DNA of 63,859 nt from Pseudorhodobacter antarcticus (GCA_945860375.1 CAMAQR010000020.1:1-63859), one strand, 5' to 3'. Shown: positions 52,916 to 62,667, counted from the stretch's first letter. Made by a program: numbers and translations. Notes: a model not told the origin generated them from the letters alone.

Positions 52916-53560
52916 TCAGGCGTGAAACCTGTGACCATAAGCGCTTGGCAATACATGGAAATTCCGCTGAAACACCCAACCGAAACGGGACGGATCGTCA
53001 AAGCCCAGTTGACAGGCAATCCGCTGTGCGGTCATGGCGGTGTAGATCAGCAAACGGCTGGCCTCGCGCATTTTCTGTGCCTCAACACAGCCCTGCGCCG
53101 CCGGTCCGGTTTCGGCTTTGCACCGGTTTGAAGGATGCGGCGACATGGACAACATGCGCGCCATGTCCAGAAGACGGAAACACCGGGCGACATTGGCGCC
53201 GACCATAGCCCGAAACCGCTGTATCCGCGGGTCCATTGTGACCCGCTCGCCGCAGGTTTCATGCCTTTTGCAATGGCTTGCGCGAGCAGCGCCGCCAACC
53301 TGACCTGCACCAACACGCGGCGAAAGATCGTGGCCTCGACCTGAACCGAAGCGATGGCGCGAAAGCGCTGGCATATGGATGGATCGGCAGCGCGAGTGAA
53401 CACCCGCACCAAGCATTGGCGGTCCCCGTGGATAGGGATCCGGTTTCGAACCCGAAGGCGCGCTCGGACTGCGCCAAAGTGCGACGCTGACTGCGGGGCG
53501 ATACAGGTGGTCGTTTTGGGCAGGCGCGCAACAACAGCACCGCCTTACGCCGGAGGCCTA
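52916..53560 (-). pseudogene. Frameshifted AraC-family regulator remnant
   Basis: The 3' end encodes the second helix-turn-helix of an AraC regulator: AQRIACQLGFDDPSRFGWVF followed by QRNFHVLPSAYGHRF. Upstream the protein likeness moves through other frames (for example RFRAIASVQVEATIFRRVLVQ), showing frameshifts. No single frame gives a full AraC protein of about 300 residues. It separates the aromatic cluster from the sulfonate cluster. Confidence 0.6.
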
Positions 53561-54456
53561 CCATCCAATGCCAAAAGCTGCGCCCAGAACACCGTTCCTG
53601 CCAAACTGAGATTTCCCTTCAATCGCATCGCCACCACCTGCAGGTCACAGGTTGGAAGATCTGCCGCCAAAGAAAACAGCAACCCCGCAGAAATGCGGCC
53701 AAGGGCCAAAGATTCCGGCACCCAGGCAACCCCAATGCCCGCTGCCGCCATTTCCACGGCAGCAAGGGTCAATGCTGTTTCCACCTTGGGTATATAATGC
53801 ATGCCCACATCGACGTAGGGCAGAATTTTCCGTTCCATGACCTTGCCGAAAAACACGTCAGCCGGATAGGCGATGTAGGGGACATCCTTGTGCCCTGCGC
53901 CATTGACCGCAATCTCGTGCAAGGCCGTCTTGAAAACAGGGATCAGGCGATCGGTGCCAATGGTGATCACTTCCAGAAAGTCAGCATTAAAATCAGTGGC
54001 TTCCTCGGAATGCTGATAGACGATTGCAATGTCGGCCTGCCGCGACAACAAAAGTCCGGTGCATTCGTCCAGATTGGCAGACCGCAGCCGAACCTGGATG
54101 CTGTCAGGCTGATCGGGAAGATGTTGCAAGATGGACGGGATGCGCATGGTGGTCAAGGAATGCTGGCAGGCCACAACCACCTTGTTGCTTGTCATCCGCT
54201 CGCCCCGTCGCAGATCGACAAGCAGTTGCCGCAGCCCGGCTGACAAAAGCAGTATCTGCTCACTTTGCGCCAGCGTTGTAGGTTGTAGCCTGATCGGTTT
54301 GTGACCGCGGTCGAAGAGTTCAACGCCGACATAGTGCTCGATTTGCTGCACCCTGCGGGAAAAAGCAGATTGGGTCAGCCGCCGCCGTTCGGCCGCGCCA
54401 ATGAACGATCCGGTTTCGGCGATTGCCAAAATATCTTCCAACCACTCAAGCCGCAT
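53545..54456 (-). CDS. LysR-family regulator of the sulfonate cluster
   Basis: 303 residues from the ATG at 54456 (an ATG at 54468 would add four). The helix-turn-helix is LEDILAIAETGSFIGAAERR and LTQSAFSRRVQQIEHYVGVEL; the rest is the LysR effector domain. It is divergent from cuyA with a 16-base inverted repeat just before its start, and probably activates cuyA and the following genes in response to a sulfonate. Confidence 0.9.
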   Translation of the reverse strand: MRLEWLEDILAIAETGSFIGAAERRRLTQSAFSRRVQQIEHYVGVELFDRGHKPIRLQPTTLAQSEQILLLSAGLRQLLVDLRRGERMTSNKVVVACQHSLTTMRIPSILQHLPDQPDSIQVRLRSANLDECTGLLLSRQADIAIVYQHSEEATDFNADFLEVITIGTDRLIPVFKTALHEIAVNGAGHKDVPYIAYPADVFFGKVMERKILPYVDVGMHYIPKVETALTLAAVEMAAAGIGVAWVPESLALGRISAGLLFSLAADLPTCDLQVVAMRLKGNLSLAGTVFWAQLLALDGRPPA

Positions 54457-54465
54457 GGCACCCCA

Positions 54466-54481
54466 CAACTTGCAAAAGTTG
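54466..54481. promoter_or_regulatory. Inverted repeat between the LysR gene and cuyA
   Basis: CAACTT and AAGTTG are separated by GCAA. It sits close to the LysR start, where an autoregulatory site would be expected. Only short, so tentative. Confidence 0.35.
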
Positions 54482-54564
54482 CATGATACCTGTGGAATTT
54501 CGCATTGGCCAGATCAATCAAACTGTGTGAGTGTCGAAGACTACAAGTTAGACAAGGATAAACC

Positions 54565-55587
54565 ATGCATCTCGCCCGTTTCCCGCGCGTTCATCTTGCT
54601 CACCTTCCGACCCCTTTGGAAAAGATGGACCGCCTTTCCAAAGAATTGGGCGGGCCGGAAATCTGGATCAAACGCGATGACTGCACCGGCCTTTCAACGG
54701 GTGGCAACAAGACACGCAAGTTGGAGTTTCTGATGGCCGAAGCCTTGGCCATGGGCGCGGATACCGTGATGACCCAAGGTGCTACCCAGTCGAACCATGC
54801 GCGCCAGACGGCGGCTTTTGCCGCCAAACTGGGCTTGGGATGCCATATTCTGCTAGAAGACCGCACCGGATCGAACCTGACGAATTACAACGAAAACGGC
54901 AATGTGCTGTTGGACCATCTGCATGGCGCGACCACATCCAAACGGGCGGGCGGCAAGGACATGCAGGCCGAGATGGAAATGGTGGCCGAAAGACTGCGCG
55001 CGCAAGGTCGCAAGGTTTATCTTATTCCGGGTGGCGGATCGAATGCCACCGGTGCCTTGGGTTATGTCAACTGCGCCTTCGAACTGGTTGGACAGGCCAA
55101 TGACCGCAGCCTGTTGATCGACCATTTGGTCACGGCAACGGGTTCGGCGGGCACTCAGGCGGGTCTGATCACCGGTTTGAAGGCCATGAATGCAGGCATC
55201 CCGCTGACGGGGATCGGCGTGCGCGCGCCCAAGGAAAAGCAGGAAGAAAATGTGTTTGCCTTGGCGCAAAAGACCGCCGAAAAACTGGGCTGTCCCGGCG
55301 TCGTGACCCGTGCGGATGTGGTGGCGGACTGCAGCTATGTCGGTGCAGGTTACGGCGTGCCGCGCGAAGACACGCTGGAGGCAATCCGCATGTTCGCGCA
55401 ATTGGAAGGCATCCTGCTTGATCCGGTCTATTCCGGCAAAGGTGCTGCCGGTCTGATCGACTATTGCCGTGCGGGCAAATTCAAGAAGGGCGAGCGGGTG
55501 GTCTTCCTGCACACCGGTGGTTCTGCGGCGCTGTTTGGCTATGACGCCGTCTTTGCGGAAGGCAACAAAGCGTTGGTTGTGACCTGA
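54565..55587 (+). CDS. cuyA: CuyA, L-cysteate sulfo-lyase (D-cysteine desulfhydrase family)
   Basis: PLP enzyme (340 aa) of the ACC deaminase/D-cysteine desulfhydrase family. Signatures: [41 protein letters not shown] with the PLP Lys in [22 protein letters not shown], and [11 protein letters not shown] at the C-terminus. In Ruegeria pomeroyi an enzyme of this type, CuyA, splits L-cysteate to pyruvate, sulfite and ammonium. The neighbours (TauABC-type importer, hpsN, LysR) support CuyA over ACC deaminase or D-cysteine desulfhydrase. Family members differ in substrate, so the assignment rests largely on context. Confidence 0.82.
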   Translation: MHLARFPRVHLAHLPTPLEKMDRLSKELGGPEIWIKRDDCTGLSTGGNKTRKLEFLMAEALAMGADTVMTQGATQSNHARQTAAFAAKLGLGCHILLEDRTGSNLTNYNENGNVLLDHLHGATTSKRAGGKDMQAEMEMVAERLRAQGRKVYLIPGGGSNATGALGYVNCAFELVGQANDRSLLIDHLVTATGSAGTQAGLITGLKAMNAGIPLTGIGVRAPKEKQEENVFALAQKTAEKLGCPGVVTRADVVADCSYVGAGYGVPREDTLEAIRMFAQLEGILLDPVYSGKGAAGLIDYCRAGKFKKGERVVFLHTGGSAALFGYDAVFAEGNKALVVT

Positions 55588-55689
55588 CCCGATGACCCGC
55601 GCGCGCTTTGACAAATCCATCGCTCGACAAGCGCCGATCTCACGCGGCGGGGTTCCCGTGACCGTTTCGGATGATCGGGCGCCGTCTTG

Positions 55690-56385
55690 ATGCGCCGTGT
55701 CGGCCTGTTGGGCGGGATGGGGCCTCAGGCCACGATCCTTGTCATGCAAAAGCTTCTTGCCGCCGTCGATGCGCGCGACGATGCCGACCATATTCCCCTG
55801 ATCGTCGATCAAAACCCGCAGGTGCCTTCGCGCATTCGCCATTTGATCGAGGGCACAGGCGAAGACCCGGGGCCGGTTTTGGCCGATATGGCGCGGCGGC
55901 TGGTGGCAGGGGGCGCAGAGGCGTTGGCTATACCCTGCAACACCGCCCACCACTATGCCGCCACGATCCGCGCGGCGGTGACGGTGCCTTTACTGGATAT
56001 GGTCGCCTTGTCGGCCGCCCATGCAGCCAGTCTTGTCGCGCGTGGCGGTCAGGTTGGTGTGCTGGCCTCACCGGCGGTGCGCGCGGTGGGTCTTTACGAT
56101 GCCGCACTGGCAATTCATGGCCTGACAGGCGTTTACCCCACGGATGAAGCGGCGATGCTGACCGCCATTCGCCAGATCAAGGCCGAGGGCGCGCGACCGG
56201 CCTGCCGCCAGACGCTGCTGACCGCCTCAAGAGACTTGGCAGAACGTGGCGCGTCGGTTCAACTGGTCGCTTGCACCGAGTTTTCGCTGATCGCAGACTC
56301 GGTCGCACCACAGGTTCGGGCAATCGACACGCTTGACCTGCTGGTCGGTGCTATCAAGGCCTTCGCGCTCGACACAGCGCGATGA
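55690..56385 (+). CDS. Aspartate/glutamate-racemase-family protein
   Basis: 231 residues, PLP-independent racemase fold: VGLLGGMGPQATILVMQKLL at the N-terminus and both catalytic Cys present, in AIPCNTAHHY and LVACTEFSLIA. The ATG at 55690 is preferred to a TTG one codon earlier. Lying between cuyA and the importer genes, it could interconvert D- and L-cysteate (a structural analogue of aspartate), which is inference; aspartate racemisation is the default reading. Confidence 0.85.
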   Translation: MRRVGLLGGMGPQATILVMQKLLAAVDARDDADHIPLIVDQNPQVPSRIRHLIEGTGEDPGPVLADMARRLVAGGAEALAIPCNTAHHYAATIRAAVTVPLLDMVALSAAHAASLVARGGQVGVLASPAVRAVGLYDAALAIHGLTGVYPTDEAAMLTAIRQIKAEGARPACRQTLLTASRDLAERGASVQLVACTEFSLIADSVAPQVRAIDTLDLLVGAIKAFALDTAR

Positions 56386-56446
56386 CGGAAAAGGCGGCAA
56401 ATCAATTGCCGAAAAACAAGACTGCAACATGGAGCAAAGCAAGAAA

Positions 56447-57436
56447 ATGAAACACACTCTGAAAGGTATCGCGATCGGGCTTGTCGCCTCGACCCTGCTC
56501 GCGGGAACGGCTTCGGCCGAAACGATCATCATCGGCCATTTCGGCAACCCGACGCCGATGCAATTGCTGGCCAGTTCGGATGCCGTTGAAAAGGCGACCG
56601 GCTGGGACGTCGAATGGCGCAAGTTCGCCTCGGGAACCGACGTTATCGCGGCGATGGCTTCGGGTGATGTTGTGCTGGCAGAGTTGGGCTCTTCGCCCCT
56701 GTCGATTGCGGCAAGCCAAGGCGTTGAACTGCAATTGATCGCCTATTCGGACGTTATCGGTTCGGCAGAGTCCCTGATTGCCCACAACGACTCGGGGATC
56801 GCAACGGTTGCCCACCTGAAGGGCAAACGGATCGGCGTGCCGGTCGGCTCGACGGCGCATTTCTCGCTGATGGGCGCGCTGCAGCACGAGGGCATCGCCG
56901 AAGCCGACGTGACCATCATGAGCATGAAGCCCGACGAAATCGCCGCGGGCTGGGATCAAGGTGCGATTGACGCAACCTGGATCTGGCAGCCGGTGCAGTC
57001 GGAAATCCTGAAGACCGGCAAGTTGATCATCGGGGCCGACAAGACCGCCGAATGGGGCTTCCCGACCTTTGATGGCTGGGTGGTTGACAAGGCTTTCGGC
57101 GAAGCCAATGCGGTCGAGGTTGCAGCCTTCCTGAAAGAGGTTGACCGGGTCAATGCCGCCTATCTGGCCGACCCGGCCGCCTGGACCGTCGACAGTGCCG
57201 AGGTCAAGGCCATCGCGGCTGCGACCGGCGCTGACCCGGCGCAGGTTCCAGAAATCCTGGTTGGCTTCACTTTCCTGCCCTTGGCCACCCAGACCACCGA
57301 AACATGGCTTGGCGGCGCGGCAGCCACAATGAAAGGCACCGCGGACTTCCTGAAAGCGGCAGGTCGGATCGACACCTCGCTGGATGATTACTCGGGCTTT
57401 GTGACGACTGGCTATGCCGAAGCCGCGATGAAGTGA
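56447..57436 (+). CDS. Sulfonate-binding periplasmic protein (TauA type)
   Basis: Solute-binding protein of the taurine/sulfonate group, 329 residues. Signal peptide MKHTLKGIAIGLVASTLLAG then TASAE. The mature part has IIIGHFGNPTPMQLLAS, AAMASGDVVLAELGSSPLSIAASQG, LKGKRIGVPVGSTAHFSLMGAL and ATWIWQPVQSEILK, typical of TauA. The ATG at 57 bases after the racemase stop (56447) is chosen because the signal peptide begins there; an ATG at 56429 is possible. In this cluster the ligand may be cysteate, taurine or dihydroxypropanesulfonate. Confidence 0.88.
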   Translation: MKHTLKGIAIGLVASTLLAGTASAETIIIGHFGNPTPMQLLASSDAVEKATGWDVEWRKFASGTDVIAAMASGDVVLAELGSSPLSIAASQGVELQLIAYSDVIGSAESLIAHNDSGIATVAHLKGKRIGVPVGSTAHFSLMGALQHEGIAEADVTIMSMKPDEIAAGWDQGAIDATWIWQPVQSEILKTGKLIIGADKTAEWGFPTFDGWVVDKAFGEANAVEVAAFLKEVDRVNAAYLADPAAWTVDSAEVKAIAAATGADPAQVPEILVGFTFLPLATQTTETWLGGAAATMKGTADFLKAAGRIDTSLDDYSGFVTTGYAEAAMK

Positions 57437-57444
57437 TCCACGTA

Positions 57445-57478
57445 GGGCCTGTCCAAGCCCCCAAGTTCGGGCAGGCCC
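57445..57478 (+). terminator. Hairpin after the sulfonate-binding protein gene
   Basis: GGGCCTG and CAGGCCC pair around a loop that can itself pair (GCCC/GGGC), followed by TTC. It lies nine bases after the stop codon and before the ATPase gene, so it probably dampens expression of the later transporter genes rather than ending the operon. Confidence 0.55.
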
Positions 57479-57503
57479 TTCACTGCAGGCAGGAGCACGC
57501 CAA

Positions 57504-58292
57504 GTGGGATTAACAATTAATGAGGTATCCGTCGTCTTTCCGGCGGCTGACCGACGCCCGCCTGTCGAGGCGTTAAGCCGTGTCAACCTGACCATCGAGG
57601 ACGAAGAATTCGTGGTGGCCCTTGGCGCCTCGGGTTGTGGAAAATCGACCCTGCTCAATCTGATCGCGGGGTTTCTTTCGCCCACTTCGGGCCAGTTGGT
57701 GCTGGACGGCAAACAGGTTTCCGGCCCCGGCGCAGATCGCGCGGTGGTGTTTCAAAAACATGCCTTGCTGCCATGGCTCAACGTGCTGGAAAACGTGGCC
57801 TTTGGTTTGAAAATTCAAGGTATTGCAAAGGACAAGCGCATTGAAATCGCGAACAAGTTCCTCGGCATGCTGGGCCTTGATGGCTTTCAGAATTCACCGG
57901 TCTACAAACTGTCAGGCGGTATGCAACAGCGTGTGGGCATCGCGCGGGCGTTGACTTGCGATCCGCGGGTCTTGCTGATGGATGAACCCTTGGGTGCGCT
58001 CGACGCGTTGACGCGCGAAAAGGCGCAAGAACTGATCCTGAACGTCTGGAATAACACCCACAAATCGGTGTTCTTCATCACCCACAGCGTTGAAGAGGCC
58101 TTGTTCATGGGCACCAAACTTGTGGTGATGTCCCCGCGCCCCGGTCGGATCACCCATGTGTTCGATCTGCCTTTCTCTCGCCAGTTTCTGGGCGGTGTGC
58201 CGGCCCGTCAGGTCAAAGCCTCGCCGGAATTCATCCAACTGCGCGAAGACGTGCTGGCCATCATTTTCGCAGACGAGGAGGCCGCAGCATGA
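57504..58292 (+). CDS. Sulfonate importer ATPase (TauB/SsuB type)
   Basis: ATP-binding subunit, 262 residues. Walker A GASGCGKST, Q-loop VFQKHALLPWLNVLENVAFG, signature LSGGMQQRVGIARA and Walker B VLLMDEPLGALDALTRE, all in the TauB/SsuB pattern, with ITHSVEEALFMGTKLVVMSPRPG near the end. It overlaps the permease gene by four bases. Confidence 0.93.
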   Translation: MGLTINEVSVVFPAADRRPPVEALSRVNLTIEDEEFVVALGASGCGKSTLLNLIAGFLSPTSGQLVLDGKQVSGPGADRAVVFQKHALLPWLNVLENVAFGLKIQGIAKDKRIEIANKFLGMLGLDGFQNSPVYKLSGGMQQRVGIARALTCDPRVLLMDEPLGALDALTREKAQELILNVWNNTHKSVFFITHSVEEALFMGTKLVVMSPRPGRITHVFDLPFSRQFLGGVPARQVKASPEFIQLREDVLAIIFADEEAAA

Positions 58293-59158
58293 CCGGGCAA
58301 AACGAGCCATCCCCCGTCAAACGCGTGTCACTGCTTGCCAGATTGGCCCGGGCCCGCCCGACCAAGCCGGGCGAAATCTATGGGGTTCCGGGTCACGGCA
58401 ACACGTTCTGGCTTTCTGTCGGCTCAATCGGGTTCTTTTTCTTCGTCTGGTGGCTTGTGACCTTCATGGGCTGGGTCAAACCGCTGTTTGTGCCCCCGCC
58501 GATGGCCATCGTCACCAAATTCATCACGATCTGGAACGATGGTTTCACGGGCACTCCGTTTCTGTCCCATGTCTGGATCTCGACCGTTCGGGTGTTCGGC
58601 GCGTTTCTTCTGGCCTGCGTGATCGGCCTGCCGCTTGGGCTTGCCATGGGAATGAGCCCCGTCATGCGCGGCATCTTTGACCCACCGATCGAGTTTTACC
58701 GTCCAATCCCGCCTTTGGCTTACCTGCCGCTGATGATCATCTGGTTTGGTATCGGCGAGACGTCGAAAATCCTGCTGATCTTCTTGTCGGTCTTCGCCCC
58801 CGTAGTGCTGGGCGCGCGTTCCGGTGTCAAATCTGCGGCAATAGAACAGATTCACGCCGCTTATTCCTTTGGGGCCACGCGCTGGCAAGTGATGCGCTAT
58901 GTCATCCTGCCCTCGGCCATGCCCGAGATTCTGACCGCCATGCGGATTGGCATCGGCTTTGGCTGGACCACCTTGGTCGCCGCCGAAATGGTCGCCTCGA
59001 CCAAGGGGCTTGGCTACATGGTGCTGTCGGCCAGCCAATTCTTGCAAACCCCTGTCGTGATCATGGGCATTTTCGTGATTGCCATCATTGCCTTCGCGTT
59101 CGACTTGCTGATGCGATTTGTCGAACGCCGCGTCGTGCCCTGGAAGGGCAGAATGTAG
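58289..59158 (+). CDS. Sulfonate importer permease (TauC/SsuC type)
   Basis: Inner-membrane permease, 289 residues with about six hydrophobic segments. The EAA loop is IEQIHAAYSFGATRWQVMRYVILPSAMP, and PIPPLAYLPLMIIWFGIGETSKI is typical of TauC. A hydrophilic N-terminal extension of about 50 residues precedes the first helix. It is coupled to the ATPase gene (ATGA) and followed by hpsN. Confidence 0.93.
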   Translation: MTGQNEPSPVKRVSLLARLARARPTKPGEIYGVPGHGNTFWLSVGSIGFFFFVWWLVTFMGWVKPLFVPPPMAIVTKFITIWNDGFTGTPFLSHVWISTVRVFGAFLLACVIGLPLGLAMGMSPVMRGIFDPPIEFYRPIPPLAYLPLMIIWFGIGETSKILLIFLSVFAPVVLGARSGVKSAAIEQIHAAYSFGATRWQVMRYVILPSAMPEILTAMRIGIGFGWTTLVAAEMVASTKGLGYMVLSASQFLQTPVVIMGIFVIAIIAFAFDLLMRFVERRVVPWKGRM

Positions 59159-59174
59159 TCTGGGATATAACGCA

Positions 59175-60467
59175 ATGATTTACTTGAAGAAAGCCGTTCG
59201 CACTGCCGAAACGGATCAGCAAGACGTGCGCGAAACTGTCGCAAAAATGCTGACCGAGATCGCCGCTGGCGGCGAAGCCGTCGCCCGCCAATTTGCCCGT
59301 GATCTTGACAAATGGTCGGGCGACATCATCGTTTCGCCAGCTGGTCGCGTTGCCGCGGCGGCCTTGGTGCCTGAAAAGCTGAAGTCCGACATCCGGTTTG
59401 CCCATAACAATGTGCGCCGCTTTGCCGAGGCACAGCGTGCAACGGTCACCGATTGCACCATCGAGATTTTGCCGGGCTTGATGGCCGGGCAAAAGCAGAT
59501 CCCGGTGTCGGCGGCGGGCTGCTATGTTCCGGGTGGCCGCTACAGCCATGTCGCCAGCGCCATCATGACGATCACCACCGCAAAAGTGGCTGGGGTGCCC
59601 CATATTGCGGCCTGCTCGCCGCCCCGTCCGGGGATCGGCATACCGCCCGCCATTCTATACGCAATGGACCTGTGCGGTGCCGATGTGATCCTGGCAATGG
59701 GCGGCGTTCAGGGCGTGGCCGCCATGGCAAACGGCCTTTTTGGATTGCCAAAGGCCGACATTCTGGTCGGTCCGGGCAATCAATATGTGGCAGAAGCCAA
59801 GCGCATCCTCTTTGGTCAGGTTGGCATCGACATGTTTGCTGGCCCGACTGACAGCATGGTCGTGGCCGATGGCAAGGCAGACGCTGACATGATTGCAGCC
59901 GATTTGGTGGGGCAAGCCGAGCATGGCTACAACTCGCCGGTCTGGCTGGTCACGTCGGACCGCGCCCTTGCCGAGCGGGTGATGGCCAATGTGCCAAAAC
60001 TGATCGCGTCGCTGCCCGAGGTGAACCGCCGCAGCGCGGAGGCGGCCTGGGCCGATTTCGCCGAAGTCATCCTTTGCGACACAACAGAAGAAATGGCGGC
60101 CATCGCCGATCAGTTCGCGCCAGAGCATCTGCACATTCAGGCCGAAAACCTTGACTGGTGGCTGCAGCGGCTGCAGTCTTATGGCTCGCTCTTTCTGGGC
60201 GAAGAAACCACGGTCGCTTTTGGCGACAAGACATCGGGTCCAAACCATGTGCTGCCCACCTCGGGGGCCGCGCGCTATACGGGCGGGCTTTCGGTGCATA
60301 AGTTCATGAAAACAGTCACATGGCAGCGCGCAACCCGTGAAGGGTCGCGACCATTGGCCGAAGCAACAGCGCGGATTTCACGGCTTGAAGGCATGGAGGG
60401 CCATGCACGATCGGCTGATATCCGGTTGGCCAAGTATTTCCCGAACGAAACCTTCGATCTGAGCTGA
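59175..60467 (+). CDS. hpsN: HpsN, sulfopropanediol 3-dehydrogenase (histidinol dehydrogenase family)
   Basis: NAD-dependent, zinc-containing dehydrogenase of the HisD superfamily, 430 residues, which in DHPS breakdown oxidises (R)-2,3-dihydroxypropane-1-sulfonate to (R)-sulfolactate. Features: GCYVPGGRYSHVASAIMTITTAKVAGV, NQYVAEAKRILFGQVGID, DMFAGPTDS, QAEHGYNSP (zinc/active site) and FAPEHLHI. These are shared with HisD; hpsN is preferred because no other his gene is here and the neighbours are sulfonate genes. The start at 59175 lies 16 bases after the permease stop. Confidence 0.83.
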   Translation: MIYLKKAVRTAETDQQDVRETVAKMLTEIAAGGEAVARQFARDLDKWSGDIIVSPAGRVAAAALVPEKLKSDIRFAHNNVRRFAEAQRATVTDCTIEILPGLMAGQKQIPVSAAGCYVPGGRYSHVASAIMTITTAKVAGVPHIAACSPPRPGIGIPPAILYAMDLCGADVILAMGGVQGVAAMANGLFGLPKADILVGPGNQYVAEAKRILFGQVGIDMFAGPTDSMVVADGKADADMIAADLVGQAEHGYNSPVWLVTSDRALAERVMANVPKLIASLPEVNRRSAEAAWADFAEVILCDTTEEMAAIADQFAPEHLHIQAENLDWWLQRLQSYGSLFLGEETTVAFGDKTSGPNHVLPTSGAARYTGGLSVHKFMKTVTWQRATREGSRPLAEATARISRLEGMEGHARSADIRLAKYFPNETFDLS

Positions 60468-60471
60468 ACCG

Positions 60472-61335
60472 ATGACCGCATCCGAGCCGAAAAGCGCAAA
60501 GACATCCAAGGCGCCACCAAACGGCGGGTCGGCTGCAAGCGCTGATCTGTCGTTCAAACGCGCTGGCACGGGCATGGCGCTGGTCTTGGTGCACGGGTAT
60601 CTTGGCGGCAGCAGCATTTGGGCGGACCAGATGGTGCGCTTTGGTCAGTGCCGCGATGTGATTTGCCCGGATTTGGCAGGGTTTGGGGAGAGCGCTCCCC
60701 TTGAAAGCCCCCCCAGCATTGAAGCGCATGCGCAAGGCGTGTTGGCCTTGCTGGACCGCCTTGGTGTCGACGATTTTGAGCTTTTGGGCCATTCCATGGG
60801 CGGGATGATCGTGCAAGAGATGGTGAAGCTGGCACCCCACCGCGTGCGAAAACTCGTTCTTTACGGCACCGGTCCTATGGGCGTCCTGCCCGGAAGGTTC
60901 GAAACCATTGCACAATCAAGGGCGCGGCTGTTGCAAGACGGGCTGGCCAAGACCGCAAGCCGCATAGCCGCATCGTGGTTTCTGCACCGCGAAGCCGCCG
61001 CCGCTTTCGGCCTGTGTGAAGGTCTGGGTCGACAGGCCAGCCTGCAAGCGGCGCTGGCAAGCCTTGATGCCTGGGAGGCATGGAACGGCCAAGCGGCGCT
61101 GGCATCCATCAAGTGTCCCACCCTCGTGCTTTGGGGCAGTCAGGACAGGTCTTATGGCTGGTCGCAGCCCGAAGCACTTTGGCGCGGTATCGCCGGTGCA
61201 GACCTTGCGGTTGTTCCCGGTGCCGCGCACATCGTTCATCTGGAAAAACCGCAGATGTTCAATGCCATTCTTTCAGACTTCCTTTTGACCGATCCCGCCA
61301 AGGGCAGTTGGACGGGCCAAAACGAAGCGCAGTGA
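60472..61335 (+). CDS. Alpha/beta hydrolase at the end of the sulfonate operon
   Basis: 287 residues. Alpha/beta hydrolase features: oxyanion-hole motif [23 protein letters not shown], nucleophile Ser in [13 protein letters not shown], acid Asp in [11 protein letters not shown] and His in [13 protein letters not shown] hydrophilic Ser/Ala-rich N-terminus of about 25 residues precedes the fold. It starts four bases after hpsN, so it is cotranscribed, but no hydrolase is required in known cysteate or DHPS routes. It may act on an ester or amide-linked sulfonate; the substrate is unknown. Confidence 0.87.
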   Translation: MTASEPKSAKTSKAPPNGGSAASADLSFKRAGTGMALVLVHGYLGGSSIWADQMVRFGQCRDVICPDLAGFGESAPLESPPSIEAHAQGVLALLDRLGVDDFELLGHSMGGMIVQEMVKLAPHRVRKLVLYGTGPMGVLPGRFETIAQSRARLLQDGLAKTASRIAASWFLHREAAAAFGLCEGLGRQASLQAALASLDAWEAWNGQAALASIKCPTLVLWGSQDRSYGWSQPEALWRGIAGADLAVVPGAAHIVHLEKPQMFNAILSDFLLTDPAKGSWTGQNEAQ

Positions 61336-61419
61336 CTGCCATTCGGCCACGCTAAACCCGTCGCGGACTGTTGCCCGCTTTGCACATAGGCTTTTGGCGC
61401 CCAAGTATCGGTTCAAACG

Positions 61420-61433
61420 TTGTTGCGGCACAA
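61420..61433. promoter_or_regulatory. Probable NnrR/FNR-type box before nirK
   Basis: TTGTTGCGGCACAA has TTG and CAA ends eight bases apart and near-dyad symmetry, as in NNR/NnrR-type boxes that activate nirK under low oxygen and nitric oxide. It lies 62 bases before the nirK start codon. Confidence 0.6.
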
Positions 61434-61495
61434 CGATGGCCCTCGGTCTTGCGCCTAGATTTCGGGAAAGAACCTGTCCCCGAAAGGAAAACCAG

Positions 61496-62647
61496 ATGCT
61501 GACCAGACGCGCTGCACTTATGGGGGCCGCACTGGTTGCGGCCTCGCCCTATGTCTTGAAGACCCCGGTGGCGGCTGAAGAGGTGATGACCACCGCAGGC
61601 GCGGCCCCGGTCGATCTGTCGGCCATGACCCGCCGCAAGATAAAACTGCTCGCCCCGCCCTTCGTCCACGAACATGAACAGGTGGCGACGGTTGGCCCGC
61701 AGATCATCGAGTTTGAGATGAAGATCGTCGAGAAGGAATTGCAGGTGGATGAGGACGCCTGGCTGCAGGCGATGACGTTCAATGGCTCGGTTCCCGGCCC
61801 GCTGATGGTGGTGCATGAGGGCGATTATGTCGAGTTGACCTTGTTCAACCCGCCCGAAAACACGATGCAGCACAACATCGACTTCCATGCTGCCACCGGC
61901 GGGCTTGGCGGTGGGTCGTTGACGCTGGTGAACCCCGGTGAGAAGACCGTGCTGCGGTTCAGGGCCACACGGCCGGGGGTGTTTGTCTACCACTGCGCAC
62001 CGGGCGGCCCAATGATCCCTTGGCATGTGGTGTCTGGCATGTCGGGATGCATCATGGTGCTGCCACGCGACGGGCTGAAAGACCATCTGGGCCAGCCGGT
62101 GTCCTATGACCGGATCTATTACATCGGCGAAAATGACTTCTACATCCCGCGCGGGCCGGACGGGGCCTATATGCGCTTTGCTGATCCGGGCGAAAGCTAT
62201 GCCGACACGCTGGAGGTGATGAACCGCCTGATCCCGTCGCATGTGGTGTTCAACGGCCGTGTAGGGGCCCTGACGGGTGACAAAGCGCTGACAGCGGAAC
62301 AGGGCGAAACCGTCCTGTTCATCCACTCTCAGGCCAACCGCGACACCCGACCGCATCTGATTGGCGGGCATGGCGATCTGGTTTGGGAAACGGGCAAATT
62401 CAACAACCCGCCCGAGCGCGATCTTGAAACCTGGTTCATCCGGGGCGGGTCGGCGGGGGCGGCGCTTTATACTTTCTTGCAGCCGGGCGTCTATGCCTAT
62501 GTCAACCACAACCTGATCGAGGCGGTCAATCTTGGGGCCACGGCGCATGTGATTGTTGGAGGTGCGTGGAACAATGATCTGATGGAACAGGTGGTGGCGC
62601 CCATCGAATATGACGTGGCACATGAGGGCCGCACTGCCCTGCCATAA
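61496..62647 (+). CDS. nirK: NirK, copper-containing nitrite reductase
   Basis: Periplasmic enzyme of denitrification reducing nitrite to nitric oxide, 383 residues, homotrimer. N-terminal Tat-type signal [20 protein letters not shown]. Type 1 copper ligands are in HNIDFH (first His), [12 protein letters not shown] (Cys, His) and the Met of VVSGMSG; type 2 ligands are His in IDFH, VYHC and YVNHNL. The Asp/His catalytic pair region is intact. The ATG at 61496 follows AAGGAAA. A strong terminator follows the gene. Confidence 0.95.
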   Translation: MLTRRAALMGAALVAASPYVLKTPVAAEEVMTTAGAAPVDLSAMTRRKIKLLAPPFVHEHEQVATVGPQIIEFEMKIVEKELQVDEDAWLQAMTFNGSVPGPLMVVHEGDYVELTLFNPPENTMQHNIDFHAATGGLGGGSLTLVNPGEKTVLRFRATRPGVFVYHCAPGGPMIPWHVVSGMSGCIMVLPRDGLKDHLGQPVSYDRIYYIGENDFYIPRGPDGAYMRFADPGESYADTLEVMNRLIPSHVVFNGRVGALTGDKALTAEQGETVLFIHSQANRDTRPHLIGGHGDLVWETGKFNNPPERDLETWFIRGGSAGAALYTFLQPGVYAYVNHNLIEAVNLGATAHVIVGGAWNNDLMEQVVAPIEYDVAHEGRTALP

Positions 62648-62667
62648 CCTTGGTGACCAAACCTTTT

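Noticed and set aside
54565..55587. ACC deaminase or D-cysteine desulfhydrase
   Set aside because: Same PLP family, but the sulfonate gene context favours CuyA. Active-site comparison with the Ruegeria enzyme would decide.
59175..60467. Histidinol dehydrogenase (hisD)
   Set aside because: Family motifs are shared, but there are no histidine genes nearby and the flanking genes are cuyA, a sulfonate importer and a LysR regulator, so HpsN fits better. A substrate assay would settle it.
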